Shown here: in pieces, positions 10,631 to 22,100 of the stretch
Numbering within the stretch: the first letter of the stretch is position 1
Layout: every line of letters starts with the position of its first letter
From: Cinclus cinclus
Taxonomy: Eukaryota; Chordata; Aves; Passeriformes; Cinclidae
Reading direction: 5' to 3'
Assembly: GCF_963662255.1 (NCBI RefSeq)
Contig: NC_085047.1
Coordinates: 98,339,619-98,403,618, forward strand
Length of the DNA: 64,000 bases
Notes under the pieces: model-generated
Seen by the model: only the letters and a program-made list of their open reading frames with translations
The model's database searches: none
What the model was told of the DNA's origin: nothing
Translations under genes and position numbers: made by a program

Positions 10631-13600
10631 AGAGCAGGAAGTGGCAAAAAGGACTTTCTCTCATTAGCTAAATTCCAGCTGCCGTGGAAATCCTCCTGGG
10701 CCCAGAGAATTTAATATATGCTAAAGACAGAGAATCATTCTATTTATTTACTGAGCTGTGCCAAACAAAGAAAGACCAGACCCCAGGATCTGATTATATA
10801 GTAGGAGTGAAAGAGTTGCAGCAGAGAAAAATATGACCCAGCATGTAGGTTAGAAAGAAACAACACTAGTTTGAAAATGAGCATCTTCAGGTATGAAATC
10901 AATCACAAATATATTGCCTTTAATTCACAATATAGGCAACTAATAAAGACATTCTTTTCAAAATAAGACAAGCAGCTAGCCTGCTGCATTTTGAGAGAAA
11001 AATGTAATATTCACACCCATACTATTGGCATTGAAATTAATTTCTAATAATTTTTATAGTCCCTCCCTTGGCAGTTTTAAATTGACACCTGCAGGAAGAG
11101 CAGGATGCCCAGAATAAAAAATACTTTTTAATAACCCCATATAACACTAGAATACTTAACCTAAGGGAACACTGGCATGTAAAAATAACCTCCAGAAGAA
11201 CTGTCACAAAATACGAAATTCTAAGATGAAGACAAATTTATGAGAAGACAGTATTAAAAACGAAAAAAGAAAAAAGAAAAATACTGAAATACCTCAAATA
11301 TGAAAAACTGTTCTCAAAATGTGAATATTACCATGAAATTACTTCAAATGATGTAGTTAACATTTGTGAATGTGCGACTGTACAGAGCTGGATCTCACAA
11401 AGCATCTTTCTTAGCAGCCTTAATGAACACCCCTGCAGGGAATGCTATGAAGACAAACTGTCTGTGCTGGCAGAATGGATGTCTGTGTCATGGCATCTAA
11501 ATGCACACACATTTTCCAACAGAATTTTAAAACTAGGACCAGCAGTGTCAGAATTCCTTACATGTACACACTGAAAGCCACCGCACAAAGCTGTCCTTAA
11601 GGTGTGTCATTGTGGAATTCAGTGCCTTTCAAGGCCCAGCCTTTTGGCAGGGTATCAGTGAAACAGGCAGAGGTGAGAAAGATCCTGGCATCCTTCAGTC
11701 CTCTTGGTGGAGTGACCCTTTAGAAGACCATTCACGCTTTACAGCATCACTCAAAGTGCTCTCATCTCACTTGGGACTGCACCAGCTGCAGGCAAGAGAG
11801 AAGAGAAGACAAGATATCTTGAGGACAGTGTCTTTCTCCATTACTTATGCAACCTATGATATCCTCAGCTCAAACAGACAGAAAGGTGGTTAAACAATAA
11901 TCCAGATGCACTTGCCTTAAGGACTACACTGACTAGACTTTTTGATTAAGACTTTTTAATCAGAAGAATCATATCTGCTGGATTTTATTTTACTACATCT
12001 GCTATGAGGCAGATACTTGATCTGCTAGGCTGAGCAAGCCAGTGCATAGTCATGTGTAATAAATTAGTGATCAGAAGACTCTGATAGTCTATTCTAAAAT
12101 TCTACGGAAGTATAGTAAGCTAAAAAGAATAGCAAAGAAAGATGCTATAAGGGTTCAGAGTTTCTGAAACATCTGTTCTCTAGTATATATAAATGCTGAA
12201 TTAAATGGAAATCATAGTTAGTTTACAATTGTTACTCCATTTGGTTTCCTGGGATTTTACAATTAGTTGCTACTTCAGTCATAATTGCATTTCATTATTC
12301 TTAGAAGTAGTAGATAATAGTTAAATTACTAAATTTTTTACATATTCCAGTCCTCAGAAGCCTTCATGAAAAAAATAATGACGAGGTAAGAAGTTAAGAA
12401 TTGCCTTATTTATCTGTAACCTCTGTTAGCACAGAAAAAAAAGAGAGTAAAGTTATTTCATTGCATTTTGTACCAACTGCTTATTTAGTGATCAGTTGCA
12501 AAAGTCAGTCATGAAGTTACTCAAGAGAAGCTAATAAAGATATGGGCAAGTAGCAGAAGTTATAACATACATGCCTTCGTCAGTCAGACATTGAACAGTA
12601 TATGTCACAATCAATATTTTTCTCCTATTCCAGGAAATATATCCAAACATACAATCACACAGGTTCAGGGGAGAATCATCTGCCTAAAGTCTAAACTGAT
12701 AAACTGTCAGTTGCAGCAAGCAGGCGTCTACTCAAATCCCCATTATCTGTGTGTTCGCTGAAGATCATCAAAACATACAAATCCCTGCTTTTGAAATAAA
12801 AGCCCCTAAAACCACAGGTTTATTAAAAAAATAAAAAAAGTGCAACAGTCACAATTAAGCCACTCTGCTCTAAAACAGTTTTTCTTCAATCTGCATACAA
12901 CAGGTTAGATGTATCATATGCCACGCATGAACGTGTCAGAAGTGAGAAACTCTAAGCACAGTCAAGACTATGCCACATCCAGGAAGAGTTATAGAGAGAC
13001 TGACTGTGTGTTGCAAAGCTTTCCGAAACACAAGAAATACTGGTGTTGTAACATCTTTTCAAAATCTCAGCTGGGACAAGGCATTAACATGAAAAACTGG
13101 AATATTTCTGCATAATTTTAAATTCCTCATATATCTTGTTCTCAGAAAACATTTCATATTTCAATGTTTTGCTGTATTTCCCTGAAGTGACACTACACAG
13201 TTTTGGTCATATTGATGTAAAAAAAAAAATAGCTCAAGTATCTCTTTAAAAATCCCAGGAAGCCAACTGCTACTGAAGAGGCAACCAACCAATATTTTGC
13301 TGACTTCAAATCAGGTATTTCAGCTAATATCAATGGAAATAAAGCTGTCTAAAAGTTCAAGTCAGACTAAAATATTCCCATTTCATTTTTATAGTCATAG
13401 AAATTTGCCAGCAGTTTGCACTCTCTCATGAAACTTCATTTAATAAGAAGATTAATTTGTGCAGTTGAAACTCCTGAGAATATTTTTGTAGGGAATTCTC
13501 ATTATTCTCTTTTTTCCAGTGTCCTGGCTAACCAGCCAGTGCCAGCCCCCTACCCCATGGATAAGGATCTCCTGTGGAACAGGCACCTGTTGGAACAGGG

Positions 13601-15148
13601 GGTACAAAAGTTACCTGTCAGCCATGCAGCAAGGGGGGGGTCACATGGAAAACTTGTGAGGTGGCATGACTCAGAATCATATTTTATACACTGCAAATAT
13701 GAACTGCAGCCTGAAAAATTACTTGTGCCCAGGGCACCAAGTTTCATCTCCTTCCCTGGAATTCCTTCCCTGGAATTCTCAGACTGCATACTCAAACTGT
13801 CTTTATATTGCTGATAATAATAAAGGAGAGGATAAAACTATAAATGCTAGAACATCTTTGAACATTATTGTAATCAGGGCAGCACAGCTTCTGCCATAAG
13901 TAGGAATGAAAAACATAAAAAGACTAACCTTTTTAGATGTAACTACAAGTTTCTGGACTAAATCTAAGTATTTAGAATGGAAAAATTAGTATTAAACAGG
14001 CAACACAACAAACAGACCACTGAAATTATTTCTAGAGAAGTGTGTGTGTCTGTGTGCGTATGTAGACATTCATGAATGTGTAGAGAAATATACTCAAATT
14101 CTTAAATTTAAAAAACTTTAAAGTATATGCTTGGACCTTCTCAGTGAAAAAGAACTGAGTCTTAAGGTCTCAGTCTTCCCTACAGCTGAACAAAATATTT
14201 CTCTACTCAGGATACCAGTGGATTGTAGTGCTGGTGGTGAGATGAGGTTGTAGGGGATGGGCTGGGGAATGACAACAAAAACCTTAACTCACATCCCAAA
14301 CCCTTAAACTCTGGCCAGGAAAATAGCTTTATACAATTGAGAATTAGCTAACATATGTGACTCATGATTCAACTCATAAGCTTCTGAAGTTCACTGGGGT
14401 TACCATCAAGGTCAGATTACCTACCAAATATCAGATTACTACACCTTCTCATTGCTTCAGAGAAACCCTTGGTACTGACCATGTAATATATTTATGTGGG
14501 AAGGTTAACACCAAAGCCATCACTTTCCTCTAATTTCAAATGAGAAAAACAGGCAAAGAATTTAGAAGAAAATCAAAAGAGCCTTCTTGTGAGAGGGTTT
14601 TAAATTAAGCAATTCAAGTATGTGGGCAGATATCACGAAGCATTAGTCAGAGAAGTTAAGCTGGAGACAGATTCAGAAAGTCTTTTCTTATCACATTAAT
14701 GTTTTTTCTCACCAGGAGCATTGCTTAAAACCAGCTAAGGAGGGTTTCAAAATGATGTGTTTATAAATAGGCTCACTGGACTGCCCTGGGAGGACTGGTC
14801 TGGTTGGGTCTCACACTTCTATCTGTGTTGAGTAGTCATTTTTTAACTTTCAAACCATTTTCAGATGGCACTTTTATGAGTGCCTGTACCTCGTTCCTTT
14901 TAATTACAGGAATATGTAGTGTAGGTTTACCAGTCTCCAAAAGAATTTTTACTTTCATTAGCTCACATTTCCAGAGGTGTCACCTATTCAGTCCTCCCTT
15001 TTTGTTAAACAGCACTGGCAATAAAAGACAATGACTGCAAGGATAATATACTTCTCCAGGTTCTAAGCAAACCACTTTTTTAATCCAAACTTTGATTCTC
15101 AGTTTATATGAGTCCTTTAAAAAAAAATATTTTAAAAAGCAGACTGGT
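10631..15148. other. Non-coding stretch, no gene recognised
   Basis: AT-rich sequence. A 132-codon plus-strand frame at 13416-13814 has no recognisable motif. Near 13752-13778 a 14-base unit (CCTTCCCTGGAATT) is tandemly doubled. Short GT-rich runs occur at 14041-14060. If the left-pointing gene at 15.6-16.8 kb ends here, its 3' untranslated region occupies the right edge; ATTAAA on the minus strand at 15079-15084 is the nearest poly(A)-like signal I saw. Confidence 0.5.
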
Positions 15149-15171
15149 CTATGAAAACTATGTTTTCATAG
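15149..15171. repeat. Perfect short inverted repeat
   Basis: Ten-base arms CTATGAAAAC and GTTTTCATAG flank a TAT loop with no mismatch. It is too short for a microRNA precursor. It lies in the region that would be the 3' untranslated end of the leftward gene. Confidence 0.8.
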
Positions 15172-15623
15172 TTGGTGATAAACATTTTCATGAAGATACT
15201 CAAAAAATCTGAAGTAACCCAGAAAATCTGATTCAGGTAAGACTTGTGGAAAGTGAAGCCCAGCACAGAAATAAAATGGTCACAATTTGGCATTAATTTT
15301 TGCATCTCTTATATTCAGATGTTATTATTAGTTTGCATTTATCACTTAAGTGCTGTATTTGGCAGATATTGTCCAGAGTGTCTTATTTCATAAATACACA
15401 TGCTTATTTTCAGGCAGACTCAACCACTATAAACCCTGCCTGCTGCACATTCTCCAAAATCATTATTTTACACCAACAGCAGGGGGAAAAAAGCACAGAA
15501 GTAGTTGCTACTGCACATCAGCCCAATGATGAAGGCTAATGCATGCCTCCTAAACTATTTCATGCAGATTTTGATCCCTAGGGCCACACTGTCACCTATG
15601 CTCATACTCTCTCTTGTTCCTGT

Positions 15624-15836
15624 TCAGACATCTTCCTCAGATATAATTTTGCCGTAATTCACTATGAAATTGCAATGATATGCAAAGGTCCTAACACCCA
15701 TTTCATAAAGCTTTTTCCACATTACTTGGGTACAAAGAAGGTCCTTTGTGTCAATGGGAATGCACATTGATGTCCTGAATACCTTGTCATCTTCAGCAAT
15801 CCAAGCTTTTGGGGCTCTCAGTTTCCCATCTACCAC
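15624..15836 (-). CDS. Candidate terminal coding exon, unidentified protein
   Basis: On the minus strand a pyrimidine-containing acceptor (TTAATTTCAG) at 15840-15837 opens directly into a frame of 70 codons. The frame begins VVDGKLRAPKAWIAEDD and ends KIISEEDV before TGA. The residue mix is protein-like: charged, with aromatic and cysteine residues and no low-complexity or repeat character. It enters in phase 0, exactly matching the phase-0 donor of the exon at 16584-16809, so the two join without a shift. No signal peptide or membrane segment is evident. No good donor follows the stop, so it is best read as the last coding exon. I could not match it to a known family. It could also be a chance open frame, but splice site, phase and composition together argue for a gene. 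Confidence 0.55.
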   Translation of the reverse strand: MVDGKLRAPKAWIAEDDKVFRTSMCIPIDTKDLLCTQVMWKKLYEMGVRTFAYHCNFIVNYGKIISEEDV

Positions 15837-16341
15837 CTGAAATTAAGTAATGGCTTGATACTGCACAATGCTGCAGAGCAAAATGAGACAAGAAGACCCC
15901 TCAGCACCTACACAGGAGTTAGGCTGAGTTGTGCAGCCATGTTGCTCAATTATCAAATCACTTAGCAACAACTGATTTTGCTTTCCTCTTTCTGCACTCT
16001 GTCTATTCAGAGTGGAAGCACACAGAGACAGTGTATTGCACTTCACACTGAAGTGAGAAAGAAAAAAGAATCATACTAAGGATTCAAAAATGAAAGACTT
16101 GTGATTTAAACACAATTTCCATATTTCTTTTATCACAGCAACTTGTAATTCATTGGGACTACCTGCTTCTCTAAGTAATTAATTGTGTGGAAAAACATAG
16201 TACACCACAAAAAAAAGGACAAAGCATGGAGTCCTTTGGGAAAAGGTGATGACACTTCAGCAGGGGAGCTCCCCAGGCCATCCTAGCATCCTTAGCCCTA
16301 AAGGCTGTGGGGCACAGAAATAACTCCACATGAAAATTCAC

Positions 16342-16402
16342 CTGCCATATCCTCATATTAGACCTCAGAATTATAATGCTCTGACCACTTGCAGCTTCAA
16401 AA
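16342..16402 (-). CDS. Possible 61-nt alternative exon, same gene
   Basis: The sequence CACTTCTTTTTCAG then 61 bases then GTGAAT has a strong polypyrimidine acceptor and a fair donor. Read in the frame that joins to the terminal exon, it encodes FEAASGQSIIILRSNMRIWQ. It starts one base into a codon and ends at a codon boundary, as does the 226-base exon upstream. The two therefore cannot both be included in frame, but either can splice to the terminal exon. This is the phase pattern of mutually exclusive exons. The exon is short and may be a chance arrangement. Confidence 0.3.
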
Positions 16403-16583
16403 CTGAAAAAGAAGTGTGACCCTCTGAAATGTAACATCTTAAACAAGAGAAGCTGTCTCTACAGTCAGAAAAATCATTACTGTTACAGCTTTATGTTGTT
16501 TGAAACCCTGCAAATACAGTAAATGGCACAACTCACAGTCTTTTTAGATTGATGACTGCGGCAAGGAGGGGATCTGTACTTAC

Positions 16584-16809
16584 CTTATTTTGGGTGTCTT
16601 TCTGTGAGTTCTCATGTTCAATCCTTTTGGGAAACTTTTCTCTTTTTGTAGGCTTTGTTTGGCCACCACGAACCATTAAAGCCTTCAGCACACTTAACTG
16701 AGGGTGATTATTATGGTTATGCTGTAGGTGAGCAGCCATGTGTGTCCACCACCCTGCTCCCACCAGTGACTTCTTGAACCCATTAATCTTTTGCTTTTGA
16801 TAAATCAAA
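16584..16809 (-). CDS. Candidate internal coding exon, unidentified protein
   Basis: The minus strand shows a pyrimidine-rich tract ending TATATATCAG (acceptor, exon edge 16809), then one base and 75 open codons, then AATAAG|GTAAGT, an almost ideal donor (exon edge 16584). The peptide starts LIYQKQKINGFKKSLVGAGW. A histidine- and asparagine-rich stretch follows (HLQHNHNNHPQLSVLKALM), then a lysine-rich tail (KPTKREKFPKRIEHEN). No membrane segment or catalytic motif is apparent. It leaves in phase 0 and joins the exon at 15624-15836 to give about 145 residues of C-terminus. Earlier exons should lie to the right, perhaps as far as the first-exon candidate near 38 kb; I did not find them. The family is unknown to me. 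Strong splice signals make this the best-supported exon in the window. Confidence 0.6.
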
Positions 16810-18997
16810 CTGATATATAAAAATAAAGTAGAAGGGCAAGGAGAAATCAGCCAGTAGATAGGTGATCTTGAGTCTCAAGCATTTTTTTGCACTTGTCTTT
16901 CAGTGTGGCCATTTCCATGAGCTAATATTATCAGCATTTTACAAATATTAGCAGGGCATTTGATGCACATTTCATGGAGATGTTCCAGTGTCTCAAACAG
17001 GTGATAAGGGGTTGCTATGGTTACCATATTCTCTTAAGATGACTGCTTAATAGGTTCACAAAATACATATCCTTACTTGTTATTTAAAATATTAGTTGCC
17101 CAACAAACATTTTCTTATGCACCCCTTTCATTTTTTTCATGGACTTTACACTTCTTTATCTATCAAATATAAAGGATTTTGATACTGTTTAGAGAAAAGA
17201 GAGGTCACTAACCATTTTCCTTCTTCAGAAAAGGGGACAAGTTAGGTAGCTCATTATCTAGCCTGTTTATAATTAAATCCAAAAATAACTGCTCCACTGT
17301 ACTAGAATTGTGAGAACTTTTATTTCAGAGGATTTAATGAGTCATGGAAACACACTTAGAAGTCTGCACTAAACAAAGAAGTAGACATTAACATGGCAAT
17401 AGACCATATAGCTTTTAATGGTCTGAACTCTTTGTCTCACATTTGGACACAGACCCAGGATTGTCTCTTCATCAACATTTAATCCAGTATTTCTTTCAGA
17501 TGGGTACCTTTTTTTGCCAGGGAATTTGAAGGTGATATTTAGGAAGTCTATTGTAAGGCATGCAAACTGAGAGTAAAATATGTCACATCAAATCACGACC
17601 ATTTACTTAGATATTACTCATGGATAAATGTTTTCATGCATCGCCTACTTAGAAGGGCAGGTTGAATGGAGTTACTGTAAAGGCACCAAATTTCACATTT
17701 TATACTTGTTTGTAGTCTTCATGATGCAATTAAAGGGAAGTTTTAACGCACTAACTTATTTCAATTTGACTTTATTAGGATATATAGAATTTAAATAAAC
17801 ATAAGGTTACCTGATTCTTTTTTTATCAATGAAACACTAATGTTTTGACTTTCTTTGGGTTACTGTGATCATTATGTACCTGCTACCTTATTTTGAAAAT
17901 TTCCATTGACATCTGATAGAGGCATAGGATGGAACCCTTCTACTATGAAACTAATTTATTTTAAAAATGGCCCAATTTTTACTGAGGTAAATATGAGTAG
18001 GATTACACCCATATGGAACTGATAACCTGACTGTGGTCAGGGAAAACAAAAAAAATCCTCCAAGCTTGGCTAATAACTTAGTTGGATATATTTGAACACC
18101 TGTTACTATAATAGTGTTAGTAATCGGTACAGTTGGAGTAAGACTGAGCAAGAGCAAATGTCCTTGCAATTTCCAGATCTGCTTTCACAGCTTGTATCCA
18201 AAGAGATTCCTGGGAAATGAATTAATATTTTGCAGTCTGAGGCAGAAAATTTTTATAGCAGGTCTGAGCAACAGGGTAGGAATTCATGGAAGATAATATA
18301 TTGAGCAGATCTAAGTACTAAATAGACACTTTCCTTATGTATTTTGAAGTGCAGAATGTTGTATATTTCTAGAACGAGAAATGGACATAACATGTTGTTC
18401 TTGCAAGGTGTTACCATGTTAACAACTAGAGAACCTTCTGTTAAAACTATTAATATGTGGCTTATCACTTCATAAAAGCTTGAAATCCCAACGCAACAAC
18501 AATAAGCACATGTGGTACATATGAAGCCAGTCTGCAAACACAATAATAAGCATTCAGCAAGAGGCATTTTTGTACTGCAGTTAGCTGAGGTAAAATTGTC
18601 ATACTTGTTCTATAGTCACCACTTTGGTTACCTACAGAATAAACCCATCCATACTCATTCTGTATTTGGGTTCCTTTCTGAAGTGCAAGAAAGGCTTTTG
18701 TTGTCTCCTTGTTCTTCAGCACACACCAAAATTGACTTGGGAAGTTTCAAGGTGATGGTGAAGTCATCTGCCAGAAAGCTTAGCAATTTTAGGGAAATCT
18801 GTTCCCAAACTTGTAGCTGACCCTCTGTTTACCAAGATAGACATCATCTATCATAATGATTCTGTCACTGATGTCAGTATTTGGGTAGTTGTGGCACTTA
18901 CAGGATAAGTGTAGGAATAAGCATGAAAAAGTAGATGGAATGATAAATCAGGAGACTGAGAGATGGGAAGAGGAAGAACTACAAGCATTCCATGTAA
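16810..18997. other. Probable intron or intergenic, nothing recognised
   Basis: AT-rich DNA with no clear splice-bounded frame. If the leftward gene extends to the right, this is intronic. Confidence 0.5.
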
Positions 18998-19155
18998 ATC
19001 ATAGAATCATTTAAGTTGGAAAATACCTTCAAGATAGAGCACTGCCAAGTCCACCACTAAACCATGTCCCCATGCAGGGTAGGCATCTATGTGCACTTTT
19101 AGATACTTCCAGGGATGGTGACTCCACCACTGCCCTGTCCCAGTGCTTGAGAACC
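18998..19155 (-). mobile_element. CR1 LINE fragment (3' region)
   Basis: The plus strand reads ATCATAGAATCATTTAAGTT then GGAAAATACCTTCAAGAT, with CACTAAACCATGTCCC and CCAGGGATGGTGACTCCACC further on. These are hallmark segments of the CR1 3' end in reverse complement. The copy is about 160 bases, 5'-truncated and diverged by scattered substitutions. Confidence 0.85.
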
Positions 19156-22100
19156 CGCACTCCTGTGTTCAAATGGAACAAGGAGCTCATGAATACCAAA
19201 CTCATGCATGCACAAAGTGACAAGGGGGCCGGGTGGGGAGTGGCAGGGCAGAGCCTGCATCGCTCCCATATCCAGTGGCTCAGAAAGGAGCTGTGACACC
19301 AGTTTCCTGTAGAAACTGCACAAACTTTCTGTTTGCAGGGAAGATGTGAGCACTTTTTGGTCGCTTAGCTAAGCTTCAGATCCACTTAGCAAAGATAAAA
19401 TGCATTTTTAAAAGCACATATGGCAGGAAGCTCTTGCATCTATAATACTGTAAGATCCACTTCTTCCTAAGATGACATCAACTGCACTTCTAAACTTTTC
19501 TGATGCTTAAAGCTGATTTCTTCACACAAAGAGAAGATGGCATGGGTTCAAACCAGCAACTGCTTTTCCCTAGCTTTAATGGCTGTGGAGGAAGCACACT
19601 ATAGCTGCATCCCAGGAGTTGCTATGTTACACTTTATGCCCCAGATTTACTATCACCATGAAGTGTCTGTGTTGTAATTCCTCTGCAGTTAGTCTTAAAA
19701 GGCCAAAAGTTTGCATACTTGAAATTTGTGATACATTTTCTTCCCAGCATATGCCTAACCCCTTGGGACGCAAGAGTTTTTGTTAAGGACCAGCTTTCTG
19801 CTTGTGAAAATAAAATTACTGAACTTTGACCATTAATGCAGAATGTGTTCCACACTAGCCTATGGCAACAGAATATCCTGACAGTCAGCATAAAGAGGGA
19901 TAAAAACACCAGCAAGTAAACCTTGGGATAATTCAAATTATTCGCTTGAAATATATGGATATCAATCCATCTTCCTCATTTTAATATTCCTTCTGTTTTC
20001 CCTAAATTAACATGTACTTACTTTTTCCCTTCCAAAGAGGTAAGCAGCAAACACAGATACTGAATTTCTGTATCAGACAAAAAAACTAAGATTTGAATGT
20101 CATGTTCAAGCAGGTGAAGAACATGTTCAATACCAGGGAAGCTATCATATATAATGACTCTGTGGGAACAATATTATTCCACTAATTATTGCATCCTCCA
20201 AGACATAAAACCAGGTCTCCTCATAATGAGATAAACTTTTATCCCTATCTGCACTCACAGATTTCTGTTGCTCATTTCTTCCTAGATATAGAAATAAATA
20301 GTAAATATTATGAAATTTTGGTATATATACCCCTATTTCTACTTTTGTGAACGGTCAATTCCGTATTATTTCTGGATGTGGACAGGCTGAGTCCTTACCA
20401 CTGTGCTTGGAAAACATGCAAACCTAAATTATATATCCAGATTTGACCTCCTCTTGAAGATAGATTTATTGATCTTACCAACCCCTCCCACCCCCCCACC
20501 CCAAAAAATACAATTTAACCCTCAGGTGAAACTTCCTTTCCATGCTCATCTATTCACAGTACTTCTTCTTAGGAATTCCTCTGTCTTAATTCAGTTAATT
20601 CGTCCTCCTACTTACACTCCCTTTATTTTAGGGGCAGTGAATGAAACTGCATTTGCCACAATAATTCAGCAGAACTTTAGCAGCTTTGGGCAAGAGAGTG
20701 GGACAAGAGCATCCTGCCACCCCTATGTGTGTCCAGGAGCAATGGTGCTGACAAATGATTAGCTGATATCATATTGTTCTTATTTTCTGTCTTGTGAAGC
20801 AGACCTCTCAAATGAGAACAAACTTTATTCAACCAAGGTTTTAATATTTCTCTGTATCTCAGAAGCCCTGGCATTAAAATGATATTGTGGTGATTTAACC
20901 TAGGAGTGTGGGAATTGCTGAGGGATGTGCTTATTTTTCTAACAGAAGTTTAGGCATGCTATTATTAGTAACCTCTGGTATGTCATAAATGTCAAAGGCC
21001 AAATACTTTCTTGAAATGTTGAGGAATCAAGTGTGTTTTGAATCTGAGGAGTCTGTTCTCACTCTGCCATTCACATACACACACAGCAGCATGCTGCAAA
21101 AGGACTCCCATCTTGCCAGAATACTTCTGAACACTCCCAGTGCATCTGTTCTGATAGTGTTCAGGTTCTCAACAGGATAAATATTGACTTCAGAGAGCAG
21201 ACTAACCTTGCCAGCCTGTATTTCACAAGCACTGGGCCTGGGAGCCTGAACTTAACCTATTTGGAGACCACTTTACACCATATACAGCTCCTTGCGTACA
21301 TAAGTGTACCTGACAGCTCACTACCATGATAACACTCAGCCAGCTGCCTTAGTGTGTCACCAAGAACACAAAAATGAGACACACAGGGGGTATTGACATA
21401 AAATTCTTCAAGTAATTGCATCATCAAGTAGATCAAGCAGAGGGTGCTCCTGACCACTCCCAAGATCTGTCTCTGAGCACCATGGATCTACCACATCACT
21501 CTGAGAGTTGTCTCTTAACAGCTCTGTGCTTCCTCATAGATTTTTGGATTAAACTTTCCCTGTCACATTTTATAAAGAGGAAGCGAGTGACCAGTGTGAA
21601 AATCAAACCTGAGAAAAGTAACCATTTTTTCATTTAAAACTTGCAGTAGATTTTTCAACCAAAAACTCCTGCCTTTGTCATCAGGTCATTTATAGAAAAT
21701 ATGAATGGCAGTTGCAAACCCAAGCCTTTTCTTTCCCAAGAAAATGGTTAAGTAATGTAATTATTTCGTTAGATGTTGTGGCCATCTGTAATGCTTTATA
21801 AAAAGACTGGCAAACAAAGTTAAAAACATCCATTACATGCAATAGAGAAGAGAAAAATATGTTTATTTAGCAAATGCTAAGGTTTCTGAAAGATGTTTGA
21901 TTAGAGTCTGGAATTTATCATCATTTGCTAGAGCTCAGGCTAGAAGCCTAGCATCATCAACATATATTGTCTACTGGCATTAGCAAACAGTTTCATCTCC
22001 ATGTGAATAAAACAGGAATTAAGCTCATCCACTAGGTGTATCATCCTCCACAAAACATAATATATGCTTTTTTATGTCCTCTTCCAAGAAATATCTCTCC

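Noticed and set aside
13416..13814. 132-codon plus-strand frame
   Set aside because: No motif, no acceptor or donor of quality at its edges, and it spans a small tandem duplication.
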